NCBI GenBank assembly: GCA_028023455.1
Contig: JAQFVV010012394.1
Span: 20,480,353 to 20,544,352, forward strand
Direction of reading: 5' to 3'
DNA: 64,000 nt
Origin: Epiperipatus broadwayi
Lineage: Eukaryota; Onychophora; Udeonychophora; Euonychophora; Peripatidae
Shown: positions 12,601 to 25,114 of the stretch, piece after piece
How positions within the stretch are numbered: position 1 is the stretch's first letter
How the letters are laid out: each line of letters starts with the position of its first letter
The notes under the pieces: model-generated
The model's input: only the letters and a program-made list of their open reading frames with translations
Told to the model about the DNA's origin: nothing
The model's database searches: none
Translations under genes and position numbers: made by a program

Positions 12601-13284
12601 TTCCAAATCACTATAATCTTTATTGATACATATCATGCATTACTTATTAAGTCATGGAGAATTGAGTAATTTATTTAGTCTTCAAGTATAATTAAGTTAT
12701 CAATTCTCCCTCTGAGTCTCATGTTCCACCCTTTTTTCAGCCAGCTCACAAAAGGAATTGAGACTAAGTGTAACATCATAAATGTCATACATAGGGTATT
12801 AAATCATGGAGGGCTGGTGAATGAGTTGAAATATGATCAGATCCAAGGTCTCAATTTCTCATCTAGGTCAGTTTTGGTGTAATTTGCCTGGACTCTGGAT
12901 TTTGTTACGTGAATGTACAAATATGACTGTTACACTATAGAAAAGCTTGTATAGAAGAAGTATAAACAGTTAATGCCACTATAATAATTTAAGAGAAGCA
13001 GAAGATATAAAAAAAGTAAATCTTTAAAAATTCAGTTCTTTTTGGAGTTTTCACAATAGTTTTCATTCAAGACAGTTTTGACTGCATAAGTGCCCTTCTT
13101 CAGAAATGCAAATACAATGCTATTAGATTAGTTCTTATTTATTTGCCACAAACGTAAAATAATTTTACTTTGTTAGTTTTATATAAATCACATATATATT
13201 TTCTATAATTTACATGACTTTTTTAAACAAATTGAATAAGTGAAGAGTAGTTCTTTCCACAATGTTTCATATGGCAATAGCAAC
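9601..13284. other. No recognised gene or repeat
   Basis: A+T-rich sequence. Short open frames here (10723-10926 minus, 11870-12112 plus) show no domain, no repeat match and no codon-like pattern, and are treated as chance. A microsatellite-like AAT run lies near 9788. Confidence 0.5.
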
Positions 13285-13570
13285 TCTCTTCATACAGTAG
13301 CACTACCTAGTGCAAGCCATAGTAATCAATAATTGCAAGATTTGTGCATTAAAATTCCTGCCTAATGCTTACTCATGCAATAACCCCATACTAGTGTCCA
13401 TGTTCCTTTGTCATTGAGTAGCCTTGTATCAGAGAGGACTTCATTTAAGTATTTGGATTTAATGAACTACCACCTTTTAGCTTTTTAGTTAACTATAAAG
13501 TTATGAGTACAAAATGAAAACACAATAATGCTTTCAATTCAAACTCATATGTTTATAAAGTTACCATGTG
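13285..13570. mobile_element. Foldback MITE family B, left half
   Basis: Starts 'ttcatacagtagcactacct', then 'gtgcaagccatagtaatcaa', the hallmark ends of family B. The order of blocks that follows (...ccatactagtgtcc..., ...accaccttttag..., ...atgaaaacacaat...) matches the left half and centre of the long copy at 60.77-61.33 kb. The complementary right half is absent. Confidence 0.65.
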
Positions 13571-14109
13571 ATTTTTAGTGGTTTAATATTTCATATGTAT
13601 ATAAATTACTATAGTATCATTTATTAATATATGCCAATTAATAAGTTTCAGTATCACAGGTAATTAAAAATGAGAAACTTTCTCTTTCCTGTGATATATA
13701 ATCTGAACTCAGCTTGTATTAAGATCAAGCCCTAAATTTAAGCATGGTCAAAAATGTTGGATTTATTTAAAGAATAAGCTCTAAACATAAGTGGATCATG
13801 TATGTTTTTAAAATATTTAATGATGGAAGAGTGTATGTGTGACAAGTAATTTCCTTTCACAATATTTCATATATGTATAAATCAGATACGTTATCAATTA
13901 TTACATATATATATATATCATTTTTTTAAAAGTATTTAATATGTATATTCATATATAAATATGTGTACATTGCATATATATAAATCAAATAAATTTATTG
14001 TAAGTTTGCATAAATAAGCAAAAACTAATGTAATACAATTGTAATTTATAGCTGTGATGAAAACTGCTAGATGGTTGAAACTGTCAATAAATTAATTGAA
14101 ATGCCTTGC

Positions 14110-14215
14110 ATGATTTAATGCAATAGTAGAGTTGGAGACCATGAAGCTTAAGGTTCTTGGATTATGATTTCAGCTCACCATTTTCAGGGCTTAAATATTC
14201 TATAAATGCCTTAAC
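14110..14215 (+). repeat. SINE D copy, degenerate
   Basis: Head 'gatttaatgcaatagtagag' and a following tRNA-like region; the end block is eroded ('ctataaatgcctt'). Confidence 0.4.
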
Positions 14216-14489
14216 AATAACCATATGATTATTTTTTTACTGAAATAATTAAGATTGTGAAGTATACTAAGACAAAGTGAATTTTTAGAGCTTATTTGAT
14301 ATAAGTAATGCAAAAAGAAAGATTAGTGAATATCTTGGGAAATGCCTAAATAATAAAGGTATATTAGATAATTGAAAGGATATAGTAGTAATATTGTTAT
14401 TTAATAAACATGGAGAGCAAAATATGAAGAATCATGAAATTATCAATTTTTATCATTTCTTTACCAAAATCAAAATTTTGATTCATATT

Positions 14490-15510
14490 CATTAAAAGAA
14501 CAAAGTGGATTTGGTTAAAGTGCAATTGGTCGCATACAAGCAATAAGAGGAGTTGCAGACAGGGTCAATGTTTATGCATTGCCATTACAGAATATGAAAA
14601 GACATTTAATTCCATATGAATTCTGAAAATGTTTTGAAACATCAAGATATATATCCAGGATTAATAATCAAAAATTAATCCAGGATTATGTCAAAATTTG
14701 AAGAGAGTTTTTCAAAATCCAATACCATCATTAAATTATATGCTGACACTAAAAAAAAAAAAAGAAATATACATAAATGTAGGCAACAATTTTCTGCTGC
14801 AGTTTCATGGAAAGAATTTGGAGATTTAAAATGGGAAACTAAGGAATAAAGTAAATGGATATTATATAAGTCATTTTAATAATTCAGAGATTCAAAAAAT
14901 ATTATAAGAACTGACATATGAGAGCAAAAAAGTAGAATGAAAGATAAATGCTAAAAAATATTTCAAATTGTTTTATGACTATTTAAAGAATAAAAAATTA
15001 ATGATTAATAGTAACCAACTATAAATATTTTAATCAGGTTGTTTTTACAAATGAAAGCATAATGGATAAAATTAACCATAGAATTTAACTTGGATAAAAT
15101 ACTTTTGGTAATTTTGGTAGAAATAAGTGTTAAAAGAAAATTTGTTTACGTATTTGAAAATATAAATTTTTAATAGATATGTTTTATTACTGCTTACATA
15201 CAAATATAACCCTTGAATCCCACGTAACAAAAAAATAATACAGAAATTTTAAATCACATGGTAAGTTATGAAGAAGTATATATTGGAAGTAACAAAGAAA
15301 AATTAAAGATAAAATACATGGGTAAAAACAAATGAACTATTGAGGGAAATATTGATAGGCAAAATGGAATTAGATTGGTCATGCTGCTAAAAGAGTTGAC
15401 AATATGCAAGCAACTGAAATGTTAAAGGGGATGTCAAGAGATTGCACATGATCTAAAAAGAGAATATGAGTGAGATGGATGAATGAGATAAGGAGAAGAA
15501 AAAATAAGCA
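14490..15510 (+). pseudogene. RTE-type LINE remnant (reverse transcriptase)
   Basis: Degraded copy of a non-LTR retrotransposon polymerase, which copies its own RNA at a nicked chromosomal site. Readable pieces, in different frames: EQSGFG then SAIGRIQAIRGVADRVN (about 14500-14565), the RT fingers/palm start of RTE elements; ITEYEKTFNSI (14580-14615), equivalent to the FVDYEKAFDS motif with the first catalytic Asp replaced; QQFSAAVSWKEFGDLKWETK (about 14780-14840), matching the segment after the SPKLF motif; and GHAAKRVDN with VRWMNEIRR (about 15380-15500), the C-terminal zone of RTE proteins. Frameshifts and stops throughout, and the YADD block is not readable. Dead copy. Confidence 0.7.
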
Positions 15511-16201
15511 CAAATATACATTTATTCATAAAGTCATCAGATTTAATCTACCAACGAAGCATTGTCCTGAGATCTTCACTTTATTTTTGAGCAAAAGTGA
15601 AAAACTATTTAGATATTTGACATGACACTATAGGGGGCAATATCATAAGAAATAATTCCAAAATATGTTAGGTGGTAGAATGTCATAATGTTAGTATTAT
15701 TATTGCCATATGGTCAGTGCTTAGGAGGTCATGTGATATTCATACCCTGCAAACTGATCACACTATTTTAATCAATTGATTAATTTTTTTGTAGTTTATT
15801 CATCAGAGAACTGATTTAGGTACTTTTAGGTCTTGAATTGAAGAAAAAACTTAAAATCCCATTGTAGTGGTTTAGTGCAGTGGTTGAGTATCAAACTCCT
15901 GAGCATATGATTCTTAAATCAATACTTCCAATGATCAAACTTATTATGAACCCCTGAGCATTAAAGCCATTTGATTATTTTAAGTGCTTTTAATGCATGT
16001 AAAATGGCTAATAAATGATTTCCGAAAGGAATGAAATTAATATTGATGAAAATAAATTACATAAAGTAATAACTGAATAGTTTGTCATTCAGGAAATGAG
16101 GTGATGTTTGAGTAGCAGATGTGATAGTTAATATTTAATCCAATGACCTTTAGCTCTTAATCTGTTATTTTGACATTATTAAAACAGTGATCTTTAAAAG
16201 A
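15511..16201. other. Spacer containing a SINE D copy
   Basis: Contains a SINE D at 15868-15990 (GTGGTTTAGTGCAGTGGTTG start, 'gagcattaaagccatttgat' end); the rest is featureless A+T-rich sequence. Confidence 0.5.
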
Positions 16202-16652
16202 TAGTGTTCTGTTCTATTGTGTCAGCCACTTGATGGTGTTGATGATAAGCAAAAACACATACATATAATGACTTTATTTTTTGAATAGAAAATAAAAGTA
16301 CCAGTAGATCAGTTCACATGAAAAAAAAGACATTAAACATGAAAAGTTCAATTATTTAGATGACACAGTCAACACACCCTCACACAATAGTGTAGTGAAA
16401 TTAGACAACCCAACATTATGATAAAGTGTGTAACACAAGCAACTACAGCAGTCAATGAAGGCATTTTTCTGTGCTTTTAGCATAGAAAGAAACCACAGCG
16501 GTAGCCAGCAGCCGAGTGAATGGACTCTTTCTGTATTTTATCATAAAAAGAAGGCTATCAGTTTGACTGCAGCCATGGAAATGACATATTTCTAGCAATT
16601 TAATTAAAAATAGCACCATCAAGTGGCTGACATGATAGAACAGAACACTACC
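16202..16652. mobile_element. MITE with 37-bp terminal inverted repeats, TA-flanked
   Basis: Left end GTGTTCTGTTCTAT..TGTCAGCCACTTGATGGTG and right end its complement (CACCATCAAGTGGCTGACA..ATAGAACAGAACAC), with one small length difference. Both ends abut TA, compatible with a Tc1/mariner-type target duplication. No transposase coding capacity in about 450 bp. The interior has 'acacaccctcacac' and 'tttttctgtgctttta', shared with the MITEs at 33.1 and 49.9 kb although their terminal repeats differ. Confidence 0.8.
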
Positions 16653-19600
16653 CATTAAAATTTGAATATAGTATATTATTAGCTATCATAATCATTATGT
16701 TTGTGTAGACCTTAATATATATTTAATTAAATATTTTCATGGACTAATTACCATGTAAACAAAGGAATAAATGGAATTAATTCCATATAATAATTAGAAA
16801 AATAATTTTAGACCAGGTATTACTAGGCAACTATCAATTACTAATGACAACTCTTAAGCTAAACTGATTTCATCTAGTGGCCCATGATTCAAAATATTAA
16901 GATGCTTTTTAATTTTAAGCTACTACCTTAATAATAAAAAAGTGGTAAAATAGTAGGTGCTGAGTAAAAGAAATATTAGGTTTAAATGACCCTCATGCAC
17001 TAAATCCAGACTATAAACTAGAAACTAGTTGCAGATATGAACAAAATGATATTTGGAGGTGGATTTAATTAGCACTATAATCTAACAGATATTGATTACA
17101 TAAAATTATACATATGCACCACTTAGACAATAGGTTGTTTCTGATAAAAAAAATCTGTGACTTTAAACTGTAATTTAGTATTACCAAAATGCTTCACAAA
17201 CTTTAAAAACTATAGCTTAATCTACATTCACACATCCCATTACATTCACTCTAGATAAATGTATCAATAATAATTATATTCATTAAGTTGGTTTTGAAGT
17301 TCAGATTGATACTTTACTAATAAGAAAATGTAATAGATATCTGCTGCTGAAAGGTGTCTTACCTCCAAAAAAGTCCAGGTAACACTGAGCATTAAATTGT
17401 AGTAATTTGATATTGATAAACAAAGCAGGAACATCTCTCCTGTCTAATGCCATCTCATATAATACTGAATAATTTGTGATTACCTGATGCATATAGATTT
17501 TCTATCTTCTAGTATTTAATCCTCCATCTTTAAATTAGTGTTTGACTTTTGTCTGTATCAATTTGGTTTGGTAAGTAGCGATATACATTCATGAAGCTAC
17601 TGCTTTACTTATTATGTTTAAAAACTTGTAATTTTTACTTTTAATAACATTTAATCTATTATTCTAAAACTTAAAATTCAAATCAGACTAATGTTTTGAA
17701 TACAAATCAAACTTATATTATCTAAAAATCATTGATTACTCAAGTTTATGCTAGGTGACATTAGAATAAGAATATTGTTCTTGTCTTAGATTGTTTAAAC
17801 TGGGAATTTGTGATTTGTTATGTTATGTTCAACATTTCTAGTTATAAATGATGAAGAACTGCAATACTAAAATAAGTTGTTATTGAAGTGAAGTCATATC
17901 TATAACTGTTTAACTAAATTGATGTCAAGTTCAAAATCTTAGGTTGATTTGAATATCAAGTTTTTAGCTTGATAGATTAAATGATGCTGAAGGTGGTTGC
18001 TAGATGCATGTCTGAATTTTTTCCAACCCTAAACCCAAGTTTCATTAATAAGATCGAAGCCAGTGTGAGGATGAGAATTTAAATACTACAGATTGGGATT
18101 TTGTGTGGCTTGGTAATTACTAGTTAATTGAACTTACACTAGGTAGCCCTAGAGTGGAATTATATTCTTGTGTTATATTGTTTAAACTGGAAATTTGGTG
18201 ATTATACTGATAAATAATGAATAAAGGTAATGAAGATAAATGAGAAATTATAAACAGAATCAACTGAACAATATTCTTTAGGTCAAAAATGTATCTCGGG
18301 AAAATATTTACTTTTGTCATGTGACTTTATTTGAGTTTTTAAAGTATGTGCTGAAAAATAAGTTTTATCTAAAATTTAAAAATTGTTTCAATTTTTTATT
18401 ATTACATGGTAATACATACCTGTTTACTTATAATTTAGTTTCCAAAAGTTAAATTTAATGTAATAATTTTTGAAAAAACAACATAAACTGACCACTTTTG
18501 TCAAAATTGAAAACAAACTAATTTATTATAAGATTTGAAAATATCACCGTTCCTTTAGAAAAATCAAACTCACCTCCAAGAAACATAATTGCAAATTCTA
18601 TTATTTCCATCTATAATTCACAAACAGAAATAAACTTGTTTGTCACATTTTATAAATATCTTAATCCCGTCTGGTATTTTTAACAAATAACTAATTAAAT
18701 TTGATTGTGAATTCATAAAAGATTTCTAGGCATTTTTTAAAAAAATAATTAATTAATTAAACTTTTTCTCTTTTTGTAATAATAATCAGATTATAGTTTT
18801 TAAAAGTATTTCTTTAAATGTCATATTTTATTCTTACTTCACAAGAAAAATAAAAAAGAATACTGATTGAAAAATCACCTGAGGTACAAGTAAATAAAAT
18901 ATATGATTATCAAAGGAGAAAATTAAATTGCTTTTCTAATATAGCTTATAAATCCTCTTCTGTTAAGTGAAGAATATATAAACATTGAAAACTAATTATT
19001 ATTTAAACACTGAAAAATGAATTGATCTGAATCATAAATATTTTAAAATTCTATATTTTTCTTTCGTCAATAATTCTCTTTTTTCTTATTATTTTTTATT
19101 TCTATTAATATTTATATTGATTAATGTTTAGCATTTTTTTCTTTTTCAGCATTAAATGAATCATTTTTTGTTATATTTGTGACATTATAATAACGTTTAT
19201 TAAACAATAATATCATGTGACATTCTCATATCCTTACCTACTGTAGAGCCAGCTACTTATAAGCTAGACTAACCAAAGGACACAAGATGATATAATATCC
19301 TCATTTACAAACTGGTTTCTATCTTTTGCCTTTATCAGTGAGAAGTAGGGCTAAAGGAAGGAACTAATGCACTTATGCATCTAATAGTCAGTTTTTATTC
19401 CTTTATTTTATCTAGGCTAATAGCCTAAAATAAAAAAAGAACCCCAGGGTTTAAACCCAAGCATAGTTACAGTGATTTGATAGCCATTCAGTTTTTATAT
19501 ATTTTTAAAATATCTGAGCCACATGCCATTAGTAAGTTCTATCTTATGGTTAGAAATGTTAATACCACTTACAGAATCACATGATTTTATATGATTATTC

Positions 19601-20256
19601 ATATGTTTACTCATATTATTCCAAAAGCTGTTATTTTAATTTGACTTTAAAGCTATCTATTATAAATTTGGATAATCAACAAACACCAAATGATATAGTG
19701 CTATAATATCCATATTACGAAACTGATTCCAGGCTTTCACTTTCAAACTGGTATTGAAAGCTGGGTACTTATGTATTATCCTGTTACCAAAGCTTGGCAG
19801 CCATCTTTTTCAATTATACATTTGTTTTTTTTCTCAAAATTATTTTACCAAATATGTTACTTTTTTAGTTTAAAAAAATTAATCTTTAAAATAAAATGTC
19901 TGACAAGAAACAGTCGTATAAATTACACAAAGTACAACAATTTATTATAATTAAAATGAATTTAATGATTTAAACTACAGTAAACCTTAGGTATAGTGAT
20001 TATAATTAGGTTGTGAATTTTAAAAAGTAATTCCAAAGTAATTTTTTTCAACATTTATGACAATCCATGTTAATAACTTTTAAATATAAACAAAATAAAA
20101 AACATTTTTAAAGAAGGGTTATTCATGTCAGCAGCCTGAAATCCCCAATGGCCTGAAAAACCACCATAAATGAATTTTTTTCTTCGTGAAAGAATAAAGT
20201 CACTGAATGAAAAAAAAAACATGACAATATTCGGAGCATGTTAGTGTTTACACATT
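16653..20256. other. Mostly unrecognised; diverged family B pieces
   Basis: Around 17728-18190 and 19230-19330 are very diverged family B-like ends ('gattactcaagtttatgctaggtgac', 'gaacttacactaggtag'), and a ~40-base block 'attgtttaaactgg' recurs at about 17790 and 18178. The remainder is A+T-rich with no gene visible. Confidence 0.4.
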
Positions 20257-20855
20257 ATAATATATTTAACACAGCATTACGCTGTTGCACATGCGCTTTG
20301 AAGATTTTAACTATAAATAAATGAATACTAACACTCAACCACATGATAAAGTCTTTGGAAAAGATAGAATGACATCTATCTTTTCGAACCCAAACGCTTT
20401 TGTATGGGCGAATCTTAAGTGTTTGAAAGTGAAAGCGTGAATATATTAAATGTGTTAAATATTACAGTTTACAAACATCGCGCTATAAAAAATGATTTAT
20501 TTACATACATTTAATATCAAATAAGAAGAATGACGTATCGTAAATTCTAGTAAATTTTATTAGCGTCTTTCATTCAAGCATGTAATACTAATTTAAAGTG
20601 ATTATTTAATATATTCACGCTTTCACTTTCAAACACTTAAGATTCGCCCATACAAAAGCATTTGGGTTCGAAAAGATAGATGCCATTCTATCTTTTCCAA
20701 AGATTTTATCATGTGGTTGAGTGTTAGTATTCATTCATTTATAGTTAAAATCTTCAAAGCGCATGTGCAACAGCGTAATGCTGTGTTAAATATTACAGTT
20801 TACAAACATCGCACTATAAAAAATGATTTATTTACATACATTATAATATATTGTA
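20257..20855. mobile_element. Large foldback element, copy 1
   Basis: Arms of about 185 bases (20267-20451 and 20602-20791) are near-perfect reverse complements, beginning TAACACAGCATTACGCTG and ending at the loop side with GAAAGCGTGAATATATTAA. Inside each arm is a smaller hairpin (AAGATAGAATG / CATCTATCTT type). The sequence next to the left arm inside the loop (about 20450-20512, AAATATTACAGTTTACAAAC...) recurs directly after the right arm (20790-20852), giving a ~65-bp direct repeat. No ORF. The arm core (CCCAAACGCTTTTGTATGGG, AATCTTAAGTGTT) matches the foldback at 36.83 kb, so this is a family. Confidence 0.85.
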
Positions 20856-21120
20856 ACAAAACCTCCCTCTTCTCTATATAATAAGTTTCACCTAATACAC
20901 TTACAACACGGAAAACATACGTGCTTACGTATGTATATTTAACTAAAACTGTTTTGACTTAATCACTTGATCAAAACATCTTCTGAATTTGTTCTCATTT
21001 AACTGTAATACATTCCCAATGTGTATTTATGGTCATCCATAGGATTCCAAGAACCAATCTTATACGAATATAAGAATTACGTGAAGTGAATATATTACCA
21101 ATGAGAACCACTGCCCTAAG

Positions 21121-21203
21121 AAATGTGAGAGAGGTTTTTGACCAATGGCTAGCTCAGTCTCATGGTCGGATGGCATCACAGCTGGGAGTAGACATGAATG
21201 AGA
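21121..21203 (+). other. Candidate orphan coding exon
   Basis: A short, relatively G+C-rich island in A+T-rich DNA. The frame beginning with ATG at 21101 stays open to 21251 and includes VREVFDQWLAQSHGRMAS. A donor-like GTAAGAG follows at 21204; a weak acceptor CCCTAAG precedes 21121. The entry phase (one base completing a codon) fits the exit phase of the candidate exon at 4150-4265, which is suggestive at best. I recognise no family. Could equally be an unknown repeat. Confidence 0.2.
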
Positions 21204-23194
21204 GTAAGAGTTCTGAAACACATAAAAAATCTATAAAGAAAATATCACAATAAGAATTCTAGATACAGTTTCACTATCAAATCAGATTTTATTTAGACTA
21301 CTTCAAAAGATCATTATTATTCTTTTGATCTTTAAGAAAACAAATATAATTCAACCCTCTTAAAACATAGTTATAATTAAAACTCTGCCATTTTGAACAT
21401 GCACACGCAACATTCTTTCCAATATTTTATTACAAATAAGTCAAGTAGTGAAGGTCGTAGAAAGAGTTTATTCCACATGACCTCATATATTAATTGCAAC
21501 ATTAATGTCTGCAAATAAGAATTTAATAAAAGTTTTCTTTTGTTGGTTAGTTGGATTTTCATGCGCACATTAGGAAAATGGTTAATACTTTTTTTAAAAA
21601 AAAAAAAAAAAATCAATACATAAAGTTCTTTTACCTGAATATCCCCAGGGAATTTGTGGAAGAATATTTTATTTATTTCTGAGAGTTCCGGTCATCACAG
21701 GTAATAAACACAAAATTCAGTGTGAGGTTTCCCGATCTTTGTTTTCTTATATGGCCATTGTTTGATGAGGCTCCACTTTGTGGTTCTGACACTAGTAGTT
21801 ATTTTAATTCAGAGGCATCTTGTTATTATTGAACGAGCAGCAGCAATTAGTTGGAATTAGGGGTTCGAATCCAATGCGTTATGCTTTTACCCCAACATTT
21901 CCTTTTGATCCACCATTATGTAAGTTTAAAATTTTAAAACTTTTAAAATTGGATCCACGATTCCACTGTCAATGGTTGAAGCTCTGCAGGGACAAGACCC
22001 TGAGCATTATGGGTGCCTCTCTTTTATAATTCCCTCCATTCGTTCTAGAAGGCTTTTTGATCTCACTTCCTGTTTCCAATTGCTGCCTAACTAGATTTTA
22101 GTTGATGTGTGAAAAGCTTTTATCACTGCTTTTATTGTAAACAAAAGAAAGTAAAAATTTATTTCTGATGGAAACTTCTGGGCTTTTATAATGTGAAATA
22201 AAATCTCATTTCTATCTCTTCAACCACCAAACCTATTCACACACATGTTCATAACATGCACATATACATCATTTCAAAATGACAGAGCACCTTCCCCCTC
22301 TTGTTTGTGTATTTATGTAGCCACCACTATGTAATAAAATTAAATTTATATATATATCTACTTATACGCATAATTACCGTTACCTATGATATTAGTTGTG
22401 ACTGGGTTCGAACCCATTCTGTCACAATATATATAATTAAACCTTGTGAATGGAATATATAATCAATTTATTAATATTTTTTAAACTTAACAAGTAACAC
22501 ATTTGGTAAAATAACATTGAGAAAAAAACAAATGAATATTTGTGGGCCCTTGACAATGTATAATTTAAAAAAATGGCTGCCAAAAAGCTGCCAAGCTTGG
22601 GTAAAAGTATAATATATAAGTACTGAAAGCTGAAACTAATACATTTATGCATCTAATTGCTATCTTTTACATCCAGATTTGAATCTTAATTCTCATTGCT
22701 AAAAAAAAACAAAATCTGGTCTAGGAATGAGAATATTATGACAGTATATTACCTAGTGTTGATTAATTACTCAAGCTTACAGAAGATGGCTGTAGAAAGG
22801 AGTAAAGATTATTAGCGAAATTTACATTTGCCATTTTTTAATTTTTATATTATTAGCGTTCTTGTATTTCTTCTATAATCAGTTTAATGCTTTTTATCAA
22901 ATTTTAACTAGCTTTTATCAGATTAACTTTTTTAGCATTTTAAATCTCTTTTTTTTTTTCAAATTCTCTTAGTTACTATTTTCCTAATATTCATCTTTTA
23001 ATTTTCTCAAGTTTTTTCTATTTTCTGTGTAAATGTGACCAATTTAATTTTTTCACTAAATAAATAAAAAATATTTGAAAAATTATTTCAAGTTGTTGTA
23101 CTCATTTTCTTCTAAATTTAGAAATGAAAAACTAGTAATAGTTATTATTTGCTTGAAGGTTTGTGATGATGGTACATTAGATGTGATAATATGA
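21204..23194. other. Spacer with isolated B-box-like sites
   Basis: Two tRNA B-box-like words occur: GGGGTTCGAATCC near 21860 and a perfectly palindromic GGGTTCGAACCC at about 22404-22415 within a longer hairpin (22396-22427, arms TTGTGAC/GTCACAA). Neither has a convincing A box at the right distance. A diverged family B end is visible around 22720-22790. No gene seen. Confidence 0.4.
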
Positions 23195-23480
23195 TGGGAC
23201 TATTTCCATCATTTATCAGAAAATGTTGAATGTAAAGAAAATTTTAAACTTTATATAAACTTTTCAAATACAAACAACTTGTTAGTAATAACACACAAAT
23301 AGACACCAAAGGCTAGTAATTACACAACACTTTGAGTAATATTATTCTCCACTGTTCTACAGGTGGCCTGACCAGAAATAATATTGCAAAGGAATCTAAG
23401 CCACACCTTTAATTTCTTGAATATTAAGTTTTAAGGTAAGCACTCTAAGTAACTGAATTATTCTGTCAAAGGCAACAGAT
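23195..23480 (-). repeat. SINE A, minus-strand member of a head-to-head pair
   Basis: Reads, on the minus strand, from a tRNA-like head (gacagaat..agttacttagagtgcttacc) through the central region (CCTGTAGAACAGTGGAGAA) to the tail (GTGTTATTACTAACAAG, AATTTTAAAGTTT region, ATAGTCCCATCATA). The head faces the plus-strand copy at 23.57 kb. A short inverted sequence AGATAGTAGAAATTTC links them. Confidence 0.8.
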
Positions 23481-23564
23481 AGTAGAAATTTCATATATTG
23501 AAGGACTTGGGAGGATTTGAACCAATACTCATATATAAATATAAGAAAATTTCTACTATCTCTT

Positions 23565-23870
23565 GTCTTGGACAGAATAGCTCAGGTGGTTAGAGCCCTT
23601 GCCTTAAAATTCAATATTCAAGAAACTAAAGGTGAAAGTTCAATTCCTATGCTATACGGTCGCTGGTCAGATCAGCAACACCTGAAGTGGAGTGGAGAAT
23701 AATACTACTTGAAACATTGTGGAGTTGCTAATCTGTGTTGTCTATTTGTGTGTTATTACTAACAAGTTGTTTGTATTTGAAAATTTTAAATAAAGTTTAA
23801 AATTTTCTATACATTCAGCATGTACTGATAGATATGAAAATAGTCCAACATATTTTATCACTTCTAATAG
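23565..23870 (+). repeat. SINE A, full-length plus-strand copy
   Basis: tRNA-derived head: A-box-like TAGCTCAGGTGGTTAGAGC at 23578-23596 and B-box-like AGTTCAATTCC at 23637-23647. Central region CACCTGAAGTGGAGTGGAG with TACTTGAAACATTG resembles a hammerhead core (CTGAWGA ... GAAAC). Tail: GTGTTATTACTAACAAGTTG, TTTAAATAAAGTTTAAAATT, ATAGTCCAACAT. Presumed pol III transcript mobilised by a LINE; the partner LINE is not determined. Confidence 0.8.
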
Positions 23871-24945
23871 TTATCTTTTTAAAAAATTGTATAGATTAAC
23901 ACACAAATCTAAATATTTAAAATTTCAAATGCAATAAATAATTAGTAATAATCATTAATGCGTTTATCTGATATGGATAATGTCAAAGCAGTGAGATCAG
24001 AAAGTTTGACATTTGTAAAATCAGCATGGATAAATTCTGAACAAGTGATAAACCCATTTGTAAGAGATGGTGACCTGAGACAGCTGAACAGTTCTGATTC
24101 ATGATAAAATGCATTTTGTGAATCATTTCTATTTCCAGATGTCTTTATTGATATGCTCCAAGAATATGCATGGAAAAAAATAAGATGAAGTTGAGTTATT
24201 TTATGTGTTTATGTTTAAATAATAAACAGATGCTTCAATCTTCCATTTGAGATTTAGAGTGCATATCTAGTTTAGGGATAATCTCTACTCTAATAAATAA
24301 TTCGTAATAACTCTTAATTTATTTATCTGAAGTGAATAATATCAAAGTTGTGAGTACAGAAAGTTTAGCACTTATAAATTAAATTGTAATAAAAGATTAA
24401 AAATAATCTATTAAATCTTTACCATAAGCTGTTTTATAATATGCATTCTTTTTCCAATTTTTTAAAATAAACCTTATCAATTGTAAATAAGTTATAAGTA
24501 TTATACTAACATTTTCTAGACTTTGCTATTCATTTATTAGCTATATGTTTATTTATTTTATTTCATGGGTTATATCTATCTCACATGTCTATAACCTAGA
24601 TTTTTTTTTCCAGGAAGCTTAAGCATTTTTCTCTTGGCAGATTATGATAAATCAAGATACCATCTAATATTGGTTAGCAATTGGCTGTTTAGCAATTCTT
24701 ATATGAAAAGTAAAACAATGACTGAAAACTCTTAAACTCTCACCACCCAGGAATTGCCAAGCTTGGTGAAATTTGCCTTCTCTTCCATTTTCATATATAA
24801 TAATTTTAACATATGCACTACAAAATTATACTCATTTATTTTTCTAAATTAATAAATATTTAATCAATTCTATCAATTCCTTTCTACCAGCAATCATTGC
24901 CGTATTAGTATCAAATTTTATGCAATAAATCTTATATTATTTGTC
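23871..24945. other. No recognised feature
   Basis: A+T-rich; 'aatctctactctaataaataattcgtaataa' and nearby words at 23930-23990 and 24300-24350 are similar to one another (a diverged ~370-bp-spaced repeat), but no family is identifiable. Confidence 0.4.
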
Positions 24946-25054
24946 AAGCGTTGTTAGCCGAGAGGTCATCGCAGCAGCCTTGCAAGCAAGTATTTGGTTG
25001 CAGATGGTTGTGGGTTCACCTTCCAGCCAATGCTATGATATATGGGAGAAAAAA
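24946..25054 (+). repeat. SINE C (tRNA-derived)
   Basis: Begins GTCAAGCGTTGTTAGCCGAG, with A-box-like TAGCCGAGAGGTCATCGCAG, the anticodon-arm-like CCTTGCAAGCAAG, B-box-like GTGGGTTCACCTTCCAGC, then GATGCTATGATAT and an A-rich tail. Resembles a type II (Leu/Ser-like) tRNA head. One of five copies in the window, all on this strand. Confidence 0.8.
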
Positions 25055-25114
25055 ATCTTATATTATCTCTATCACTTGTTAAAACAATTCATGTAATATC
25101 TCATACAAATAAAT

